This document shows, in pieces, positions 38,501-48,100 of a stretch of DNA of 64,000 nt. The translations under genes were made by a program, and so were the position numbers. Numbering within the stretch: the first letter of the stretch is position 1; each line of letters opens with the position of its first letter. Location of the stretch: NCBI GenBank assembly GCA_949126835.1, contig OX421497.1, forward strand, positions 2,286,271-2,350,270, given 5' to 3'. A model generated the notes under the pieces. It saw only the letters and a program-made list of their open reading frames with translations. It made no database searches and was not told the origin of the DNA. Source of the DNA: Anisus vortex (Eukaryota > Mollusca > Gastropoda > Planorbidae).

Positions 38501-41500
38501 TCCAATACAAATGACCGATACCATAAACAAACCTTTTTACAAGATAGCAGTTGATATAATAGGGCCCATGAAGCAGACTAAAACTACCAAAGCAAAGTTT
38601 GCCTTAACCATTATAGACATGGGAAGTAGATGGATAGAGGTAGTTCCATTAAGGGAAATAACTGCAGAAAGGGTCTGTAATGCTCTTTTACCTATCTTTT
38701 GTCGTTTCGGTTTTCCAAGGTTCATATTGAGTGACAATGGAACTCAATTCAAATCAAGCCTTACTCAAGCTTTTGCACAAATGTTAAAAATCACTCAAAT
38801 TTTTAGTTCTATATACCATCCTGAATCAAATGGTATGATAGAAAGGGCTAATCAAACAATAAAACAAATGATAACAAAAGTGTGTGAAGACCATCCATTT
38901 GAATGGGATGATTACCTTCCAGCTATTTTGTTTGCTTATAGACAATCGGTTCATGAAAGCACAGGTTTTTCACCATTTGAATTAGTGCTTGGCAAAAATC
39001 CCAATGGACCATTGGATAATTTCAAATCAGAATTATTAGCACTTAAAGAAAAAAAAATGTCTCCATTTGACTTAGTCAATAAAACTGAAAAACATATGAA
39101 AACAGCTTATGAATTTGCTGTACAAAAAAATGAAGAAATCAAATCTAAAACTTTAATCAGAGAAAATATTCATAAGAACATGAGAAAACTAGAAGTTGGT
39201 AATAAAGTACTTGTTTATTTGCCAATTGGCAGTGGCAATACTATAGAATGGAAAGGACCTTTTGAAATAATATTTAAGCTATCTGATGTATTTTACAAGG
39301 TTAACATTAATAACAAAGAAAAAATTGTTCATTTAAACAATTTGAGAACTTATGAAGAAAACAAAGTAATTGAAAATAAATCAGAAGATGATTTGATAAT
39401 TGAAAATAAATCAGAAGATGATATCAATAAATCAGAACATGCAAAAATGACATTAAATAAATGTTGTTCAATATTAAAAAGCTATAACAGAGAATATAAA
39501 AGCAAAATAATTGAAATTGAAAATAAACCAGACAATGATATTAACAAATCTGAACACAGAGAAATAACATTGAGAAAATGTTGTGAAATTCTAATGAATT
39601 TTAGCAGAGAACTCAGGTATAATCAATAAAATTATACATAGGAATAAATAAATTTATGAATGAGATATGATATTTTCAGTAACAGGTATAATGACATGAT
39701 AACATTTTTTTTCTTTTGTAAAGAACAAATATGTAAATATGGACACTGGTATAAAATAATCTAATTGATGAAAATAATGATTATCAGTTGGAAATTTTTT
39801 TTTATGTAGCCTCTGAACAGTTTGGTAAGACTGTTAAGCACATAAATTTTGTGGCCTCTGAACAGTGAATCTGTTATGCCATATGTTAACATTAATATGC
39901 CTATGTAAGTCTTTAAAAAAGCATTAGAGGAATTGAAATAAGAATGATATAATAATGAAATGCCTATGTAAGACTCTAAAGTCAGAGCATTAGATGATAA
40001 TATTGTATTGTATTCATGTAAGACTAAAGATAGCATTGAAGCCAATAAATAACTGATACATATAAGACTCACAGGAAGATGAGCAGTGTAATATAATTAT
40101 ATAATTGAAGGGAAGACTTGAATAATTTGTGTAATATTTTATTGTAAACTAAGATTAAAGATAATCATGTTACATTGTAAGTAATGTTATTGAGAATATC
40201 AATCAATAATAAATAATAATCAATAAGAATCAATAATCAATAAGAATCAATAAGAATATAAATTCTAAATGAATATTGTGAAGATATAGATTCATAATCA
40301 CCATTATGAAAATGACAATTGAAAAAAACTGACATTAGTATTATATTAATCTTAGTGTATAAACTAATAAATGTTGTATAAAAAAATTTTCATGGAATCC
40401 TTATAGATTTTGTGAGATAAAGATAATGGATAATCTCGACAGCCTTGATGAGTATTTAGCATAACAATTATCGATACACATCATTGATATCCAATAGTTT
40501 ATCTCAGTATTACTGAAGTTGATTAGACAATACCAAAAGATAGTTGTCTATGACTAATTGTCATATTAACATTAGACATTATTCTTTGTGTCTTTTGTTT
40601 ATATTTCTGCCTATGAATTTTTTTTTGTTGTTTGTACATATATTAAATGAATTTTTTCTCTATGTATTATTAAATGAATGATTACATGCATTAATTAAGA
40701 TTAAGATAATTTTTTTTCATTATTGTAAACATTTTTCGTATCAAAAATAATAATAAATTATTATTTTTTCTCTGTGGTTGGGGGGTATGCTATGGAGTAA
40801 TTAAATAATATATAGGTAGTAACTATATTAATAATTAAAAAGTCGAAATAAAACCCATTTTTGGATATTAAGAAAACCTATATCGGAAGTAGAGATAGTC
40901 AAGTGACTGTCCATGCGGTCGGCAGTCTTTTCTCATAACTCACAAGGAACGCCGGCATTATAATTAGACTCAGGAAAAATAAATAAAATTGTGTATTATG
41001 TTGATACTATAAAGCTATATTTGTTCATTGGATGTGAAGTGTCAACTGTTAATGAATTGTTATTAAATAATATGCTGCAACAAGTCGTTCTTTTATTATT
41101 TACAAGTTTGGAATTTATATTGTGGTGATGTCGTCTATTTTGATGTTCAAATCAATCAAATAATTCAGCTACTGCAACTCAAATACTCTGAAAAGACTGG
41201 TAGTAATGTTTGATAGTCCAATAATAATAATAGGACATCAACAAGTGAATTACTAAACCTGAAGTCTAGAGGACTTAGTGCGATCGAAAATTCCGAAACT
41301 GTGTTTCAAGTTATAAAATATCAGAAATATTAAAGCAAGCGGTCGATCTTATTACAATCTTTGCTTTTAGCCTCAATTGTCGCTGCGATGTTTAATTAAT
41401 AATTGATCCCTTTCAAACAAACTGCAATATTGTAAAAAGCAAATTCTATCCCAAACTATCTTTCAGGTCTATGTAGAATATGTCTTTGGGTATTTAGATT

Positions 41501-41927
41501 ATTTTTTTTTCCCTTATTAAAAAAAACAATAGGCTATGTTAAATAAAATATAGAGTCTATTTTTTGTTTTTCACTTAGCAAAAAAAAAAAAAAAAAAACA
41601 CTTTTACTCTCTAAAGTCTAGCCTACTCCATTTAAATGAGCGCGTATAAATAATAAGATAATTTAGTTAAAAAAACAACATAAAACAATTTTAGCAAAGA
41701 ATCAATACAGTGTTATAAAATAAGTAGATAAATACCTGATTTCTTTTTAAGATGACATATCCATCAATTTCATAAAGATTGTCTTGAGCTGTGTCTAGGC
41801 TCGTTTCTTGAAGACTGCATATAATGGAAGCCCCTTGCGTCGTACGACTAAATACAACCTGCAACTGCGGCAGTGCATGATACAGGGGTGTCACCAGACA
41901 CCACATTGCCAACTCCAACCACATCAT
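29577..41927 (-). CDS. Secreted VIgL-like/coiled-coil/ApeC-domain protein
   Basis: Three exons on the minus strand: 41927-41736 (64 codons), 31488-31294 (65) and 30950-29577 (457 plus stop), all phase 0 with GT-AG introns; 586 aa. Residues 1-20 form a signal peptide (LELAMWCLVTPLYHALP). Residues 30-129 are Ig-like, with C37 and C122 as the likely disulfide, the KRNQSHWTTMAEI stretch and FRCDAF, resembling the first Ig domain of snail FREP-type VIgL proteins. A basic, Pro-rich linker ends in RVKR at 229-232, a furin-type site. Residues 253-356 form a helical, coiled-coil segment. Residues 372-576 form an ApeC domain: two WPxG motifs, GCP, CPDGF, DDED, FCCRSD, CQDVIGM, LCYYE and eight cysteines. 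Amphioxus ApeC proteins bind bacterial peptidoglycan, so microbial recognition is plausible but inferred. Intron 1 carries the LTR element and a hAT element. Confidence 0.87.
32222..32573. mobile_element. Non-autonomous hAT element in ApeC gene intron
   Basis: A 352-bp element with ends CAGGGTTCGGGAACC and GGTTAACGACCCCTG and an exact 8-bp target duplication CCTTAAAT (32214-32221 and 32574-32581). Near the right end it has AGAGCCACATCTGGCTCGCG, a motif widespread in animal hAT elements. It is distinct from the CAGGGGTCGG family. Confidence 0.85.
33402..33857 (+). repeat. 5' LTR
   Basis: 456 bp, begins TGCTATGGAG and ends GGACATCAACA. It contains a TATA-like word (CTATAAAGC near 33620) and AATAAA-type words near 33590. 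It appears identical to the LTR at 40788-41243. Confidence 0.95.
33862..33879 (+). promoter_or_regulatory. Candidate primer-binding site
   Basis: TGGTGGCAGCTAACGG begins 4 nt after the 5' LTR. Starting with TGG (complement of tRNA CCA) at this spacing is the usual placement. The matching tRNA was not identified. Confidence 0.6.
34190..34350 (+). repeat. Short tandem repeat in element leader
   Basis: Repeats of GTTCAAATCCGATGTGACAC with variants, about five imperfect copies. The rest of the leader (33880-35981) is AT-rich, has many short upstream ATGs and no long ORF. Confidence 0.65.
35982..39629 (+). CDS. Gag-protease-integrase polyprotein without RT/RNase H
   Basis: 1215 aa, ATG start. 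Residues 1-120 are a charged, Lys/Glu-rich helix. Residues 131-290 are Gag-like (PPFDGKEKIVDFLNLFEATC). A basic Arg/Ser patch precedes a CCHC knuckle at 342-355 (CX2CX4HX4C), followed by Asn/Phe-rich repeats. The aspartic protease signature DTGSS is at 481-485. Residues 634-699 form a second Gag-like segment where RT and RNase H would stand. The integrase zinc domain is HX6H (788/795) with CX2C (825/828); the catalytic triad is D858, D918, E954 with exact D-35-E spacing; a GPF module is near 1092. The C-terminus has two similar 40-residue segments (NKSEH...KCC.IL). There is no frameshift or internal stop. A normal Gypsy polyprotein would carry about 500 more residues of RT/RNase H. Confidence 0.92.
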   Translation: MESKVQLLYDEAKLLAKEYGITDKKEYQEFVENKVKQLKKELADKERDERAELRAHEIKQKELDNEIKQKQLELELKEKELQLNKDKEKELRETQLKETQLKLAHELELAKLQNTKVEQTYNEKSKHSVRFKMPPFDGKEKIVDFLNLFEATCKGYGIPISEYYIHLIPQLKDKGREALSHIDKEITDYAIIKEQLIKFFIHSEDYYRQKFHNFILTDKIEPRAFVSEVKTFLLTWLDLVKIDTKNPNEIIEIMVVDKVLEQASKPLFTHIMERKVKTVENLIDAISNFKDSHPNVELTKQNQTVNTIQHRRRSYSPPRSRHNQFGNRKKFGNQPKSNNYRCIFCNGTNHSSEYCYRNNNARGRNFNPNFNRSNVDHRGFSNQNFSNFDNRNFPNQNFSNFGNRNMPNQNFSNNNVPNQNFARQDFPNTQNRPQSNFQNRRNRGKLNNSTSQSNNVIFENRGQLILFPAYVEGKTTYCLRDTGSSIICIDESIIPNQKPTNIIRVDTIKLGNGSTVNCPVTIIDIDCPWLTGKAEAAIMKNCVAPLIIGNSFNVKHDNSFDIFQKWMNEKSNDLNLKPVLLQNEKLVDLPEQEFYPALQTFNFLQTIGKSENNILYETPNIDLSINNEKDNPIPKWNGTEKLEQYVSKFESQCEINNVPKELHAISLCRHLEGHKQIFNIAKNQISDFTKMKSEILSYIDSPHKKETQMKKTENISLINMPFDELTLKQEQKEDPYIIKMVSEIEKGQVKNKNIEIINGILCRKDTKLDITQIVIPKTLTVKVMQISHNNALSGHLSSKKTVCKLKKNFWWPKMEKDLKTFIKSCDTCLRHNKKNSKHKAPIQMTDTINKPFYKIAVDIIGPMKQTKTTKAKFALTIIDMGSRWIEVVPLREITAERVCNALLPIFCRFGFPRFILSDNGTQFKSSLTQAFAQMLKITQIFSSIYHPESNGMIERANQTIKQMITKVCEDHPFEWDDYLPAILFAYRQSVHESTGFSPFELVLGKNPNGPLDNFKSELLALKEKKMSPFDLVNKTEKHMKTAYEFAVQKNEEIKSKTLIRENIHKNMRKLEVGNKVLVYLPIGSGNTIEWKGPFEIIFKLSDVFYKVNINNKEKIVHLNNLRTYEENKVIENKSEDDLIIENKSEDDINKSEHAKMTLNKCCSILKSYNREYKSKIIEIENKPDNDINKSEHREITLRKCCEILMNFSRELRYNQ
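39630..40773 (+). other. Non-coding 3' region of the LTR element
   Basis: AT-rich, with repeated AATCAATAA words near 40200-40260. No env-like ORF was seen. Confidence 0.6.
40774..40787 (+). promoter_or_regulatory. Polypurine tract
   Basis: GTGGTTGGGGGGTA directly precedes the 3' LTR, the expected position of the plus-strand primer. Confidence 0.65.
40788..41243 (+). repeat. 3' LTR
   Basis: 456 bp, TGCTATGGAG to GGACATCAACA, followed by AGTGA at 41244-41248. Read against the 5' LTR line by line, no difference was found. Confidence 0.95.
41579..41599 (+). repeat. Poly-A tract
   Basis: Homopolymer run in intron 1 of the ApeC gene; no adjoining retroposon was recognised. Confidence 0.8.
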
Positions 41928-42008
41928 TGTGTGCCTTTGTTTATTACTTAAGGTCTTATTATTTTCTATTTCTATTCGCTATATATTGAAGTACTTTGTT
42001 TGTATGTC

Positions 42009-42036
42009 TTTTATAAAAATCAGAACCACTTTTATA
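42009..42036 (-). promoter_or_regulatory. Candidate TATA boxes of ApeC gene
   Basis: On the minus strand TATAAAAG occurs twice, near 42029-42036 and 42009-42016, about 80-105 nt upstream of the ATG at 41927. A start site about 30 nt downstream would give a 5' UTR of roughly 55-75 nt. Supported by consensus and position only. Confidence 0.45.
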
Positions 42037-42516
42037 CAAAATAGTTTGTTCAGAGTTTATATATAATCGGGTTGTTGCGCTTTAAGTGAATATGCAAAAG
42101 GCTAAAAAAAAACATTTAAAACTGTGTGAAAATTAGTGTTTGTTTCGGAAGTAACAATCAAGATTACCAAGATTAGTGTCCACATACACTATAGTGGAAA
42201 TGTACGGTACGAAAATTCAGTTTTAAAGAATGGCGCCAGGAATGGGATGTATAGCATCGGCACACTTAAAAATTCGTAGAAAAGTAAACGCGGGGGAAAA
42301 CAATTCACAAGCTGTTCACGTTCGTGGTTGGTTCGGAAAGAAATAATGATGTTACGTACTTTATAAATGTTTCAGTCTGCAATGTGTGACATTAAAGTCC
42401 TGTTTAAAAAATGCATGCCATTGGTCGGTCAAACACTTCAACGTAATTTGTTAATCTAAAGTGGAATTCCGTGTAACCTAAAAGCACCGAGTGATTGTGA
42501 GCAGTGATACTGGATT

Positions 42517-42906
42517 GTGTCAGTGTTTAACCAACGGATACTTATATACAAATTTAATTTCAGCTACTATACCTTTTTCGGCCATATGTCATTTCACTTT
42601 CTCTCTCCTCTCTTTACCTTCTACGTCCATTGTCATTTGACATTTATTCTATTCCTTCTCCTTCCAATTATCATGCGTCTTTCTCTCTTTACCGGCTTTC
42701 TTTATACATTATTTGGTCATCTGTCGAATGTCATTCTCTATATTTTCATTCGCAATTGTCTCTACACATTCTTTAGTTATCAGTCAAATGCCATTGTCTC
42801 TAGCTCTCTATACCTGTCTTTGTTTATCTGTCATTTGTATTGTATTGTTTACGAGTTGGGTGTCTTCTTGTGTGGCGAGTACGTATGTTTATATTCAGTA
42901 ACGTGA
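42517..42906 (+). repeat. Degenerate pyrimidine-rich tandem repeat
   Basis: Imperfect copies of a TCATTTGTCATTCTCTCTA-like phrase spaced about 60-70 bp apart. The 129-codon ORF is Phe/Leu/Tyr-rich because of this composition and is not called as a gene. Confidence 0.5.
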
Positions 42907-42975
42907 CTTAATTATGTCACATTGTTAGCTGCAGGCTTTCGGATAATATTCACTAGTTACACATGGATTAGAGGG

Positions 42976-43181
42976 CAGTGGTCGTCAACCTTTTGATAAT
43001 AGTGTGAAAAAGTAGGATTTCTAATTCATTCAGCATGCCAACATCCTAAGAGTCATCCTACTCTACCACTCAATTTATTGTAGAAGAGAATTGAATTGCA
43101 TTATTAAGGGTCCTCCGCATGCCACTGGAAATCGCTCTGCGTGCCAAGTCTGCCACACGTGCCATAGGTTGCCGACGCCTG
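42976..43181. mobile_element. Non-autonomous hAT element, CAGGGGTCGG family
   Basis: 206 bp, left end CAGTGGTCGTCAACC and right end GGTTGCCGACGCCTG. Shares internal AGTAGGATTTCTAATTCATT with the copy at 43761. The flanks are too eroded for a clear 8-bp duplication. Confidence 0.75.
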
Positions 43182-43496
43182 GTTCAGAGGAACAGGACAA
43201 AGCTCGACTATATCAATTGACTATTGTTGGCAAGTTGTGTCTTAAACTAAAGGGGTTTGGCCCTCTATTGTGATGTGACATAAATGACGTCAAATACATA
43301 TAAATATTTAACTAAGTGTTGATTGAGATGGTAACCCATGACAGATAACAAACTATACTTTCTCTCATAGCGACAACAGACATCAATACTAAGATTCAAT
43401 GAACTACAGGCATGATAGTTAATATTTTAAAGTTTATTAACATGAAGCTTATTATGAAATGATTGAATATAACAAATGTTTATTTAAATCAATCAT

Positions 43497-43540
<44 letters not shown>

Positions 43541-43760
43541 CATATTAATATATATATATTATGATATAAATTCTCTATTCATGTAATTTGTATATACATA
43601 TATATTATAATTAACATACATGAATATCGACTATATACATCAAGCATGGGCGTAGGCTGGGGCCCAGAGAGAGGGCCTAAAATATGAAATACATTATACC
43701 AATAAGCCTTGGGTCGGGACTTGATTTACATTTTTTATTGGTTTAATATTTAAACTAGAT
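43182..43760. other. Intergenic, with (AT)n microsatellite
   Basis: Contains a pure (AT)n run at about 43500-43538 and a second AT-rich tract to 43561. No gene seen. Confidence 0.6.
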
Positions 43761-43969
43761 CAGGGGTCAGCAACGTTTTCATTATATTGTTCCAAAGTAG
43801 GATTTCTAATTCATTCAGCGTGCCAACATCCTAAATCTCAACCTGCTGTAGCACCTAATTTTCTGTAGAAGAGACTTGATCTGTCTTTGTGTCGTGTCTT
43901 CGCGCGTGCCATTGAAAATCGCTCTGCGTGCGAAGTCTGGCACGCGCGCAGTAGGTTGCCGTACCCCTG
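43761..43969. mobile_element. Non-autonomous hAT element, CAGGGGTCGG family
   Basis: 209 bp, left end CAGGGGTCAGCAACG and right end GGTTGCCGTACCCCTG. Partial flank similarity (AACTAGAT/GTCTAGAC) suggests a decayed duplication. Strongly similar to 42976-43181. Confidence 0.8.
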
Positions 43970-44935
43970 GTCTAGACTCTTTTGACTGACAGAAGGGAAA
44001 GGGCGTAAAGGGCGGGGAGAGAAACGAAACGGGGTATGTTACCTCACGACGAGAGAGGGCGTCGGGAAAAGGGCGGGTAGGGAGTCGTTGGGGAAAGATA
44101 CTTGAGACCAAAAAGCCTTCGCAGTCTTGGTCGACTGAGATTAGAGAATGAGTAGGTAATGTGGAGATGTAACGTCTCGTGATCTACAAAGACAATGTCG
44201 ACACGAGCTTAGAGTCTATTAGAATAGGCATACATGTTAATTCTTGTGATGTACAACAAAGAGGAAGGGGGAGGGTGAGGGGTCGAGAGTACGGGAGGAT
44301 GGTGAAGGGAGGATGGAGCGCTCGTGTTTATGCACGTGAAGATTACATAACATACAGGCGGACAATTTATACGTGCAACAAAAAGATTACCATTATTTTA
44401 GAAAGCAAGTATGGTTTAAAAACAGCTAAACATAATAATAATAAGCCTAATGGAAATGTAATGTCATGCATCAAATAGATCTAGTATGTAAACATATATA
44501 TAGAATGAATGTCATAAATGATAGCGAAATAGCAACACATACATACACATATATCGTTTACACGTGCATTCTTAAGTGACGCTACTTAGTGTAGTGGACG
44601 GATAACACGTAGAGTATATCGTTTTAAACTATCTTAATTAATCAATCAGAAACGTGACGATATTTATAATATTCTAAGGTGCCCGGGGGTATTAAGACCC
44701 AGCGGGTAATAGGGCCCACTTGTCTAAACTAAGGGAAAATATAGAATGCGAAACTTTTTTTCTGCATTACAATGTTATAGTTATATGGCTTGATCACTGG
44801 CAGCAAAAAAAAAGTCTGCCTTATTTTACCGTATTTTCACCGTAGCAAGATAAGTTCGTTGGGTCTGTCAAAATTTGCTCAATTGTCTAATTTTTAAGGT
44901 TCGTATTTTTGCATTTTTAAATATTTCATAATGCT
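43970..44935. other. Intergenic stretch, no gene seen
   Basis: Purine-rich (GGGAAAGGGCG, GAGGGTGAGG) from 43995 to 44330, AT-rich afterwards. ORFs up to 99 codons lack recognisable domains or splice context. Confidence 0.45.
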
Positions 44936-44945
44936 TTTATTTATT
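44936..44945 (-). other. Candidate polyadenylation signals of lectin/EGF gene
   Basis: Two overlapping AATAAA words on the minus strand about 250 nt past the stop codon at 45191. Confidence 0.5.
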
Positions 44946-45190
44946 TTTTAACTGCATGTATTAGCATTTAGAATTTATTAGATAGCAATACTCAGCATAT
45001 AATATTCATATGGTCTAACGGTTTAATGTGCATTGGGTTTGCTAAAACAATTTGGTTCTATTTGCATTGCCAAATAGAAATGCTATTATGGCCAAATTAA
45101 AGAATGTGTAATGAAAATATTGCAAATGAAGATTGAGCTTTGTAAATTTAGAAGTTGAATCCCTCTATTTCCTGTTAATTTCCATATAAT

Positions 45191-48100
45191 TTAGATTTGT
45201 TTCTCTAAAAATAATTTCTTCTTTTTCCAGCCTTTATAGAACTTAAGGATCGCATGAAATAGACTCAGAACATCTGGCACTACAACCACCGCCATGATTA
45301 ACGTTACGAAAACGATACCAAAAAAGCCCACGGTCTGGGCCGAGGGCCTGTTGTCCACAGCACTGGTTCTGGCCATCACATAGGCGGACAGTTCCGTGTT
45401 GGACACGGTCAATTCTTTCTGGGTGGCCTTAATCTCTTGGAGTGCCTGCTGGAGAGCTTCCGTTGGATTTCTCTTGATAAACTTGCAAGAACATGGGCAC
45501 AGCTCGGGTATGTGGCTGCTAGAACAATTGTATTCGTTGGCAGAGAGAGTGTAGCCAGCGTGACAGGAGCAGGCATAAGAACCAGGTAAATTTATACAAA
45601 TCTGTTCGCACAGACTTTCGTTCTGACTGCATTCGTCAACGTCGTGACATGTTCTTTTGTCAGAGAGGTCAAGGACGTAGCCGGGTCTGCAGGAGCACGT
45701 GTAGCTTCCGTTTAAATGTGTGCAGTTGTGGTCGCACGGGGATGGGACCTGGTGACACGGATCGCTGACTATGCAGGACGTCATGTCGTCTAAGAGCGTG
45801 TAGCCTTTGAGACAAGTGCAGTTGAAACCTCCTTCCGTGTTGTTGCATAGCTGGGAACAGTTGTCCGTGGCGCATTCATCTATGTCAGTGCAGTTGTGGC
45901 CGTTGGATTCCAAATTGAAACCATCTCTGCAATAACAAACGTATGAGCCCAGGGAGTTATTGCAGTGATGCTCACACGGGCTTGGAGCATCGCTGCACTC
46001 ATCATTGTCCTCACATGTTTTGTTATCAGCTGCGAGAACAAAGCCAGGCTTACAGCTGCAATAAAAAGATCCGTTAACATTGTTACATGTATCCTGGCAG
46101 CTATGTAGCGATGTCGAGCATTCGTCAATATCAATGCAAGTAATATTGTCCACATCAAAGTAATATCCATTGAAACATCCACACTTGTAGGATCCGATAC
46201 TATTCGTACAGTTCTGACTACAGTTGTGTGTATTCTGCCCGCATTCGTCAATATCACTGCAGTTTTGAGTAGAGTTTGAAAACAGATATCCTTCCAGGCA
46301 ACTGCAGAAATAGGACCCAGGGGCATTGTTGCAAACTTGTTGGCAAAAACTCTTGTTCACGGCGCATTCATCAATATCGCGACATGTTGAGTTGTCAATG
46401 TCAAGATAAAAGCCGCTGTCGCAGCAGCGGTAGGTTTGGTTCACAGTGGGGCACAGGTGGTCGCACAGACCCGTGGGTCGGGAGCATTCGTTCGTGATAA
46501 AACTATTGTTTTGGGTGAAACACCCAGCGTGGCAGTAACAATATGGCCACACCGCGCCACTCTTGGCGCATATCTGGCTGCAGATCTGTCCCTCTGGGGA
46601 GCAGATATCCGTGTAGCCACAAGTAGCATTGTCATCGTTTAGAAAATATCCCGAATAACAGCTGCAATAGAATGTTCCATTTACATTGTTACAGTTTTGG
46701 CTACAATTGGCATTGTTCGTAGCACATTCATCGATGTCGTGGCATGTGACGTTATCACCAGAGATGTAGTAGCCAACAGAACAGGTGCATAGATACGAAC
46801 CGATGCTATTGTTGCAGTGTTGGCTACAGTTGTGGCTGTTCCCTTGACATTCATCTACGTCTACGCAGTTTTCATAATCATCTGACATCCTATATCCGCG
46901 GCCACAGTCACATGTGTACGAATCATTGACGAAGCTGCACATATGGTCACAGAGTCCAGTGGTTTCATTGCATTCTTCCACACTCAGGTATGTATCATTG
47001 CCTACTAGAACCTCACACCCAGCATAGCAGTTACACTGGACCGCCTGCCCGATGACGTTACTACACAGTGGAACACACAGCCCTGTGCTCGCTATGCATT
47101 CGTTCACATAGGAGCACGTTTTGTTATCTCCAGACAGAGTATAGCCGCTGAAACAGCTACAGTAATACGACCCGTTGGTGTTGTGGCAGTTTTGGGTGCA
47201 GCCGTGGGCTCCCAGGACGCATTCGTTAACATCATAGCATGTCTCATTGTCCGCGGCCAGGGTGTAGCCTCGGTCGCAGTCGCAGGTGTAGGACCCGTTC
47301 ACCACGTCGCAGGCGTGGTCGCAGAGTCCGGTGATGTTGGAACAATGGTTGACGTAAATGTAATTGTCGCTGCTGCTTCCGGCACTACAGCCCGCAAAGC
47401 AGCCGCATCGTTGAGTGCCGTTAGCATCATAGCATTGACGGATGCAAACCGCTGCGTTTCCGCTGCATTCGTCTATATACGTACAGTTGACCTTATCTGT
47501 TGCCAACAGATAGCCGTTGTAACAGCTGCAGTTATAGGAGCCGTAGGTATTTTGACAAATTTGTCCACAGTTGTGACTTTTGAGAAGACATTCGTCAGTA
47601 TCCACACACGTCTCATTATCTGAGCCCAGTGAGTATCCTGAGCGGCATTTACAGTTGTAAGATCCGTTGGCGGGATAACAGTTGTGGTCACAAAGGCCGG
47701 TAATTTCCGAGCAATCATTGATGTACAAGTACGTATTGCCGCTGTTCCCAGTTTCACAGCCTGCGTAGCAGTTGCAGAGAGAAGGATCGCTGCCGTCGTT
47801 GCATTCAGCAAGGCAGAACCCTGTACCTAACGTGCATATGTCATCGTATCGGCAGCTGGTACCATCCACGGCCAGGGTGTAGCCGCTGTAGCAGCTACAG
47901 ACGTACGAGCCCTCAGTGTTGTTACAGATTTGGCTGCAGATGCCCTTTGTTGTGGTGCACTCGTCGATGTCATGGCACGTTCTGTTGTCCGTCGTGTCAA
48001 GGGCGAATCCCGGTTTGCAGCTGCATTTGTAAGAGCCATCGGTATTTGTACAGTTGTGGCTGCACACAGACTTCTGCGTGTTGACACTGCATTCATCGAT

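Larger units (their letters stand above)
33402..41243 (+). mobile_element. Complete LTR retrotransposon (Gypsy-like) lacking RT
   Basis: 7842 bp with two 456-bp LTRs (TG..CA ends) that I could not distinguish by eye, flanked by the 5-bp duplication AGTGA (33397-33401 and 41244-41248). Candidate primer-binding site and G-rich polypurine tract are present. One intact ORF (35982-39629) lies between a 2.1-kb non-coding leader and a 1.16-kb 3' region. The DD35E integrase with GPF module places it near Ty3/Gypsy. No reverse transcriptase or RNase H exists in any frame. It sits in antisense orientation in intron 1 of the ApeC gene. Matching LTRs and a perfect duplication imply recent insertion, presumably with RT supplied in trans. 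Confidence 0.93.

Noticed and set aside
33858..41243. Hidden reverse transcriptase or env gene in the LTR element
   Set aside because: No YxDD-type motif or long ORF in any frame of the leader, the polyprotein or the 3' region.
42517..42906. 129-codon Phe/Leu-rich ORF as a membrane protein
   Set aside because: Pyrimidine-rich tandem repeat explains the hydrophobic composition; two frames are open over the same stretch.
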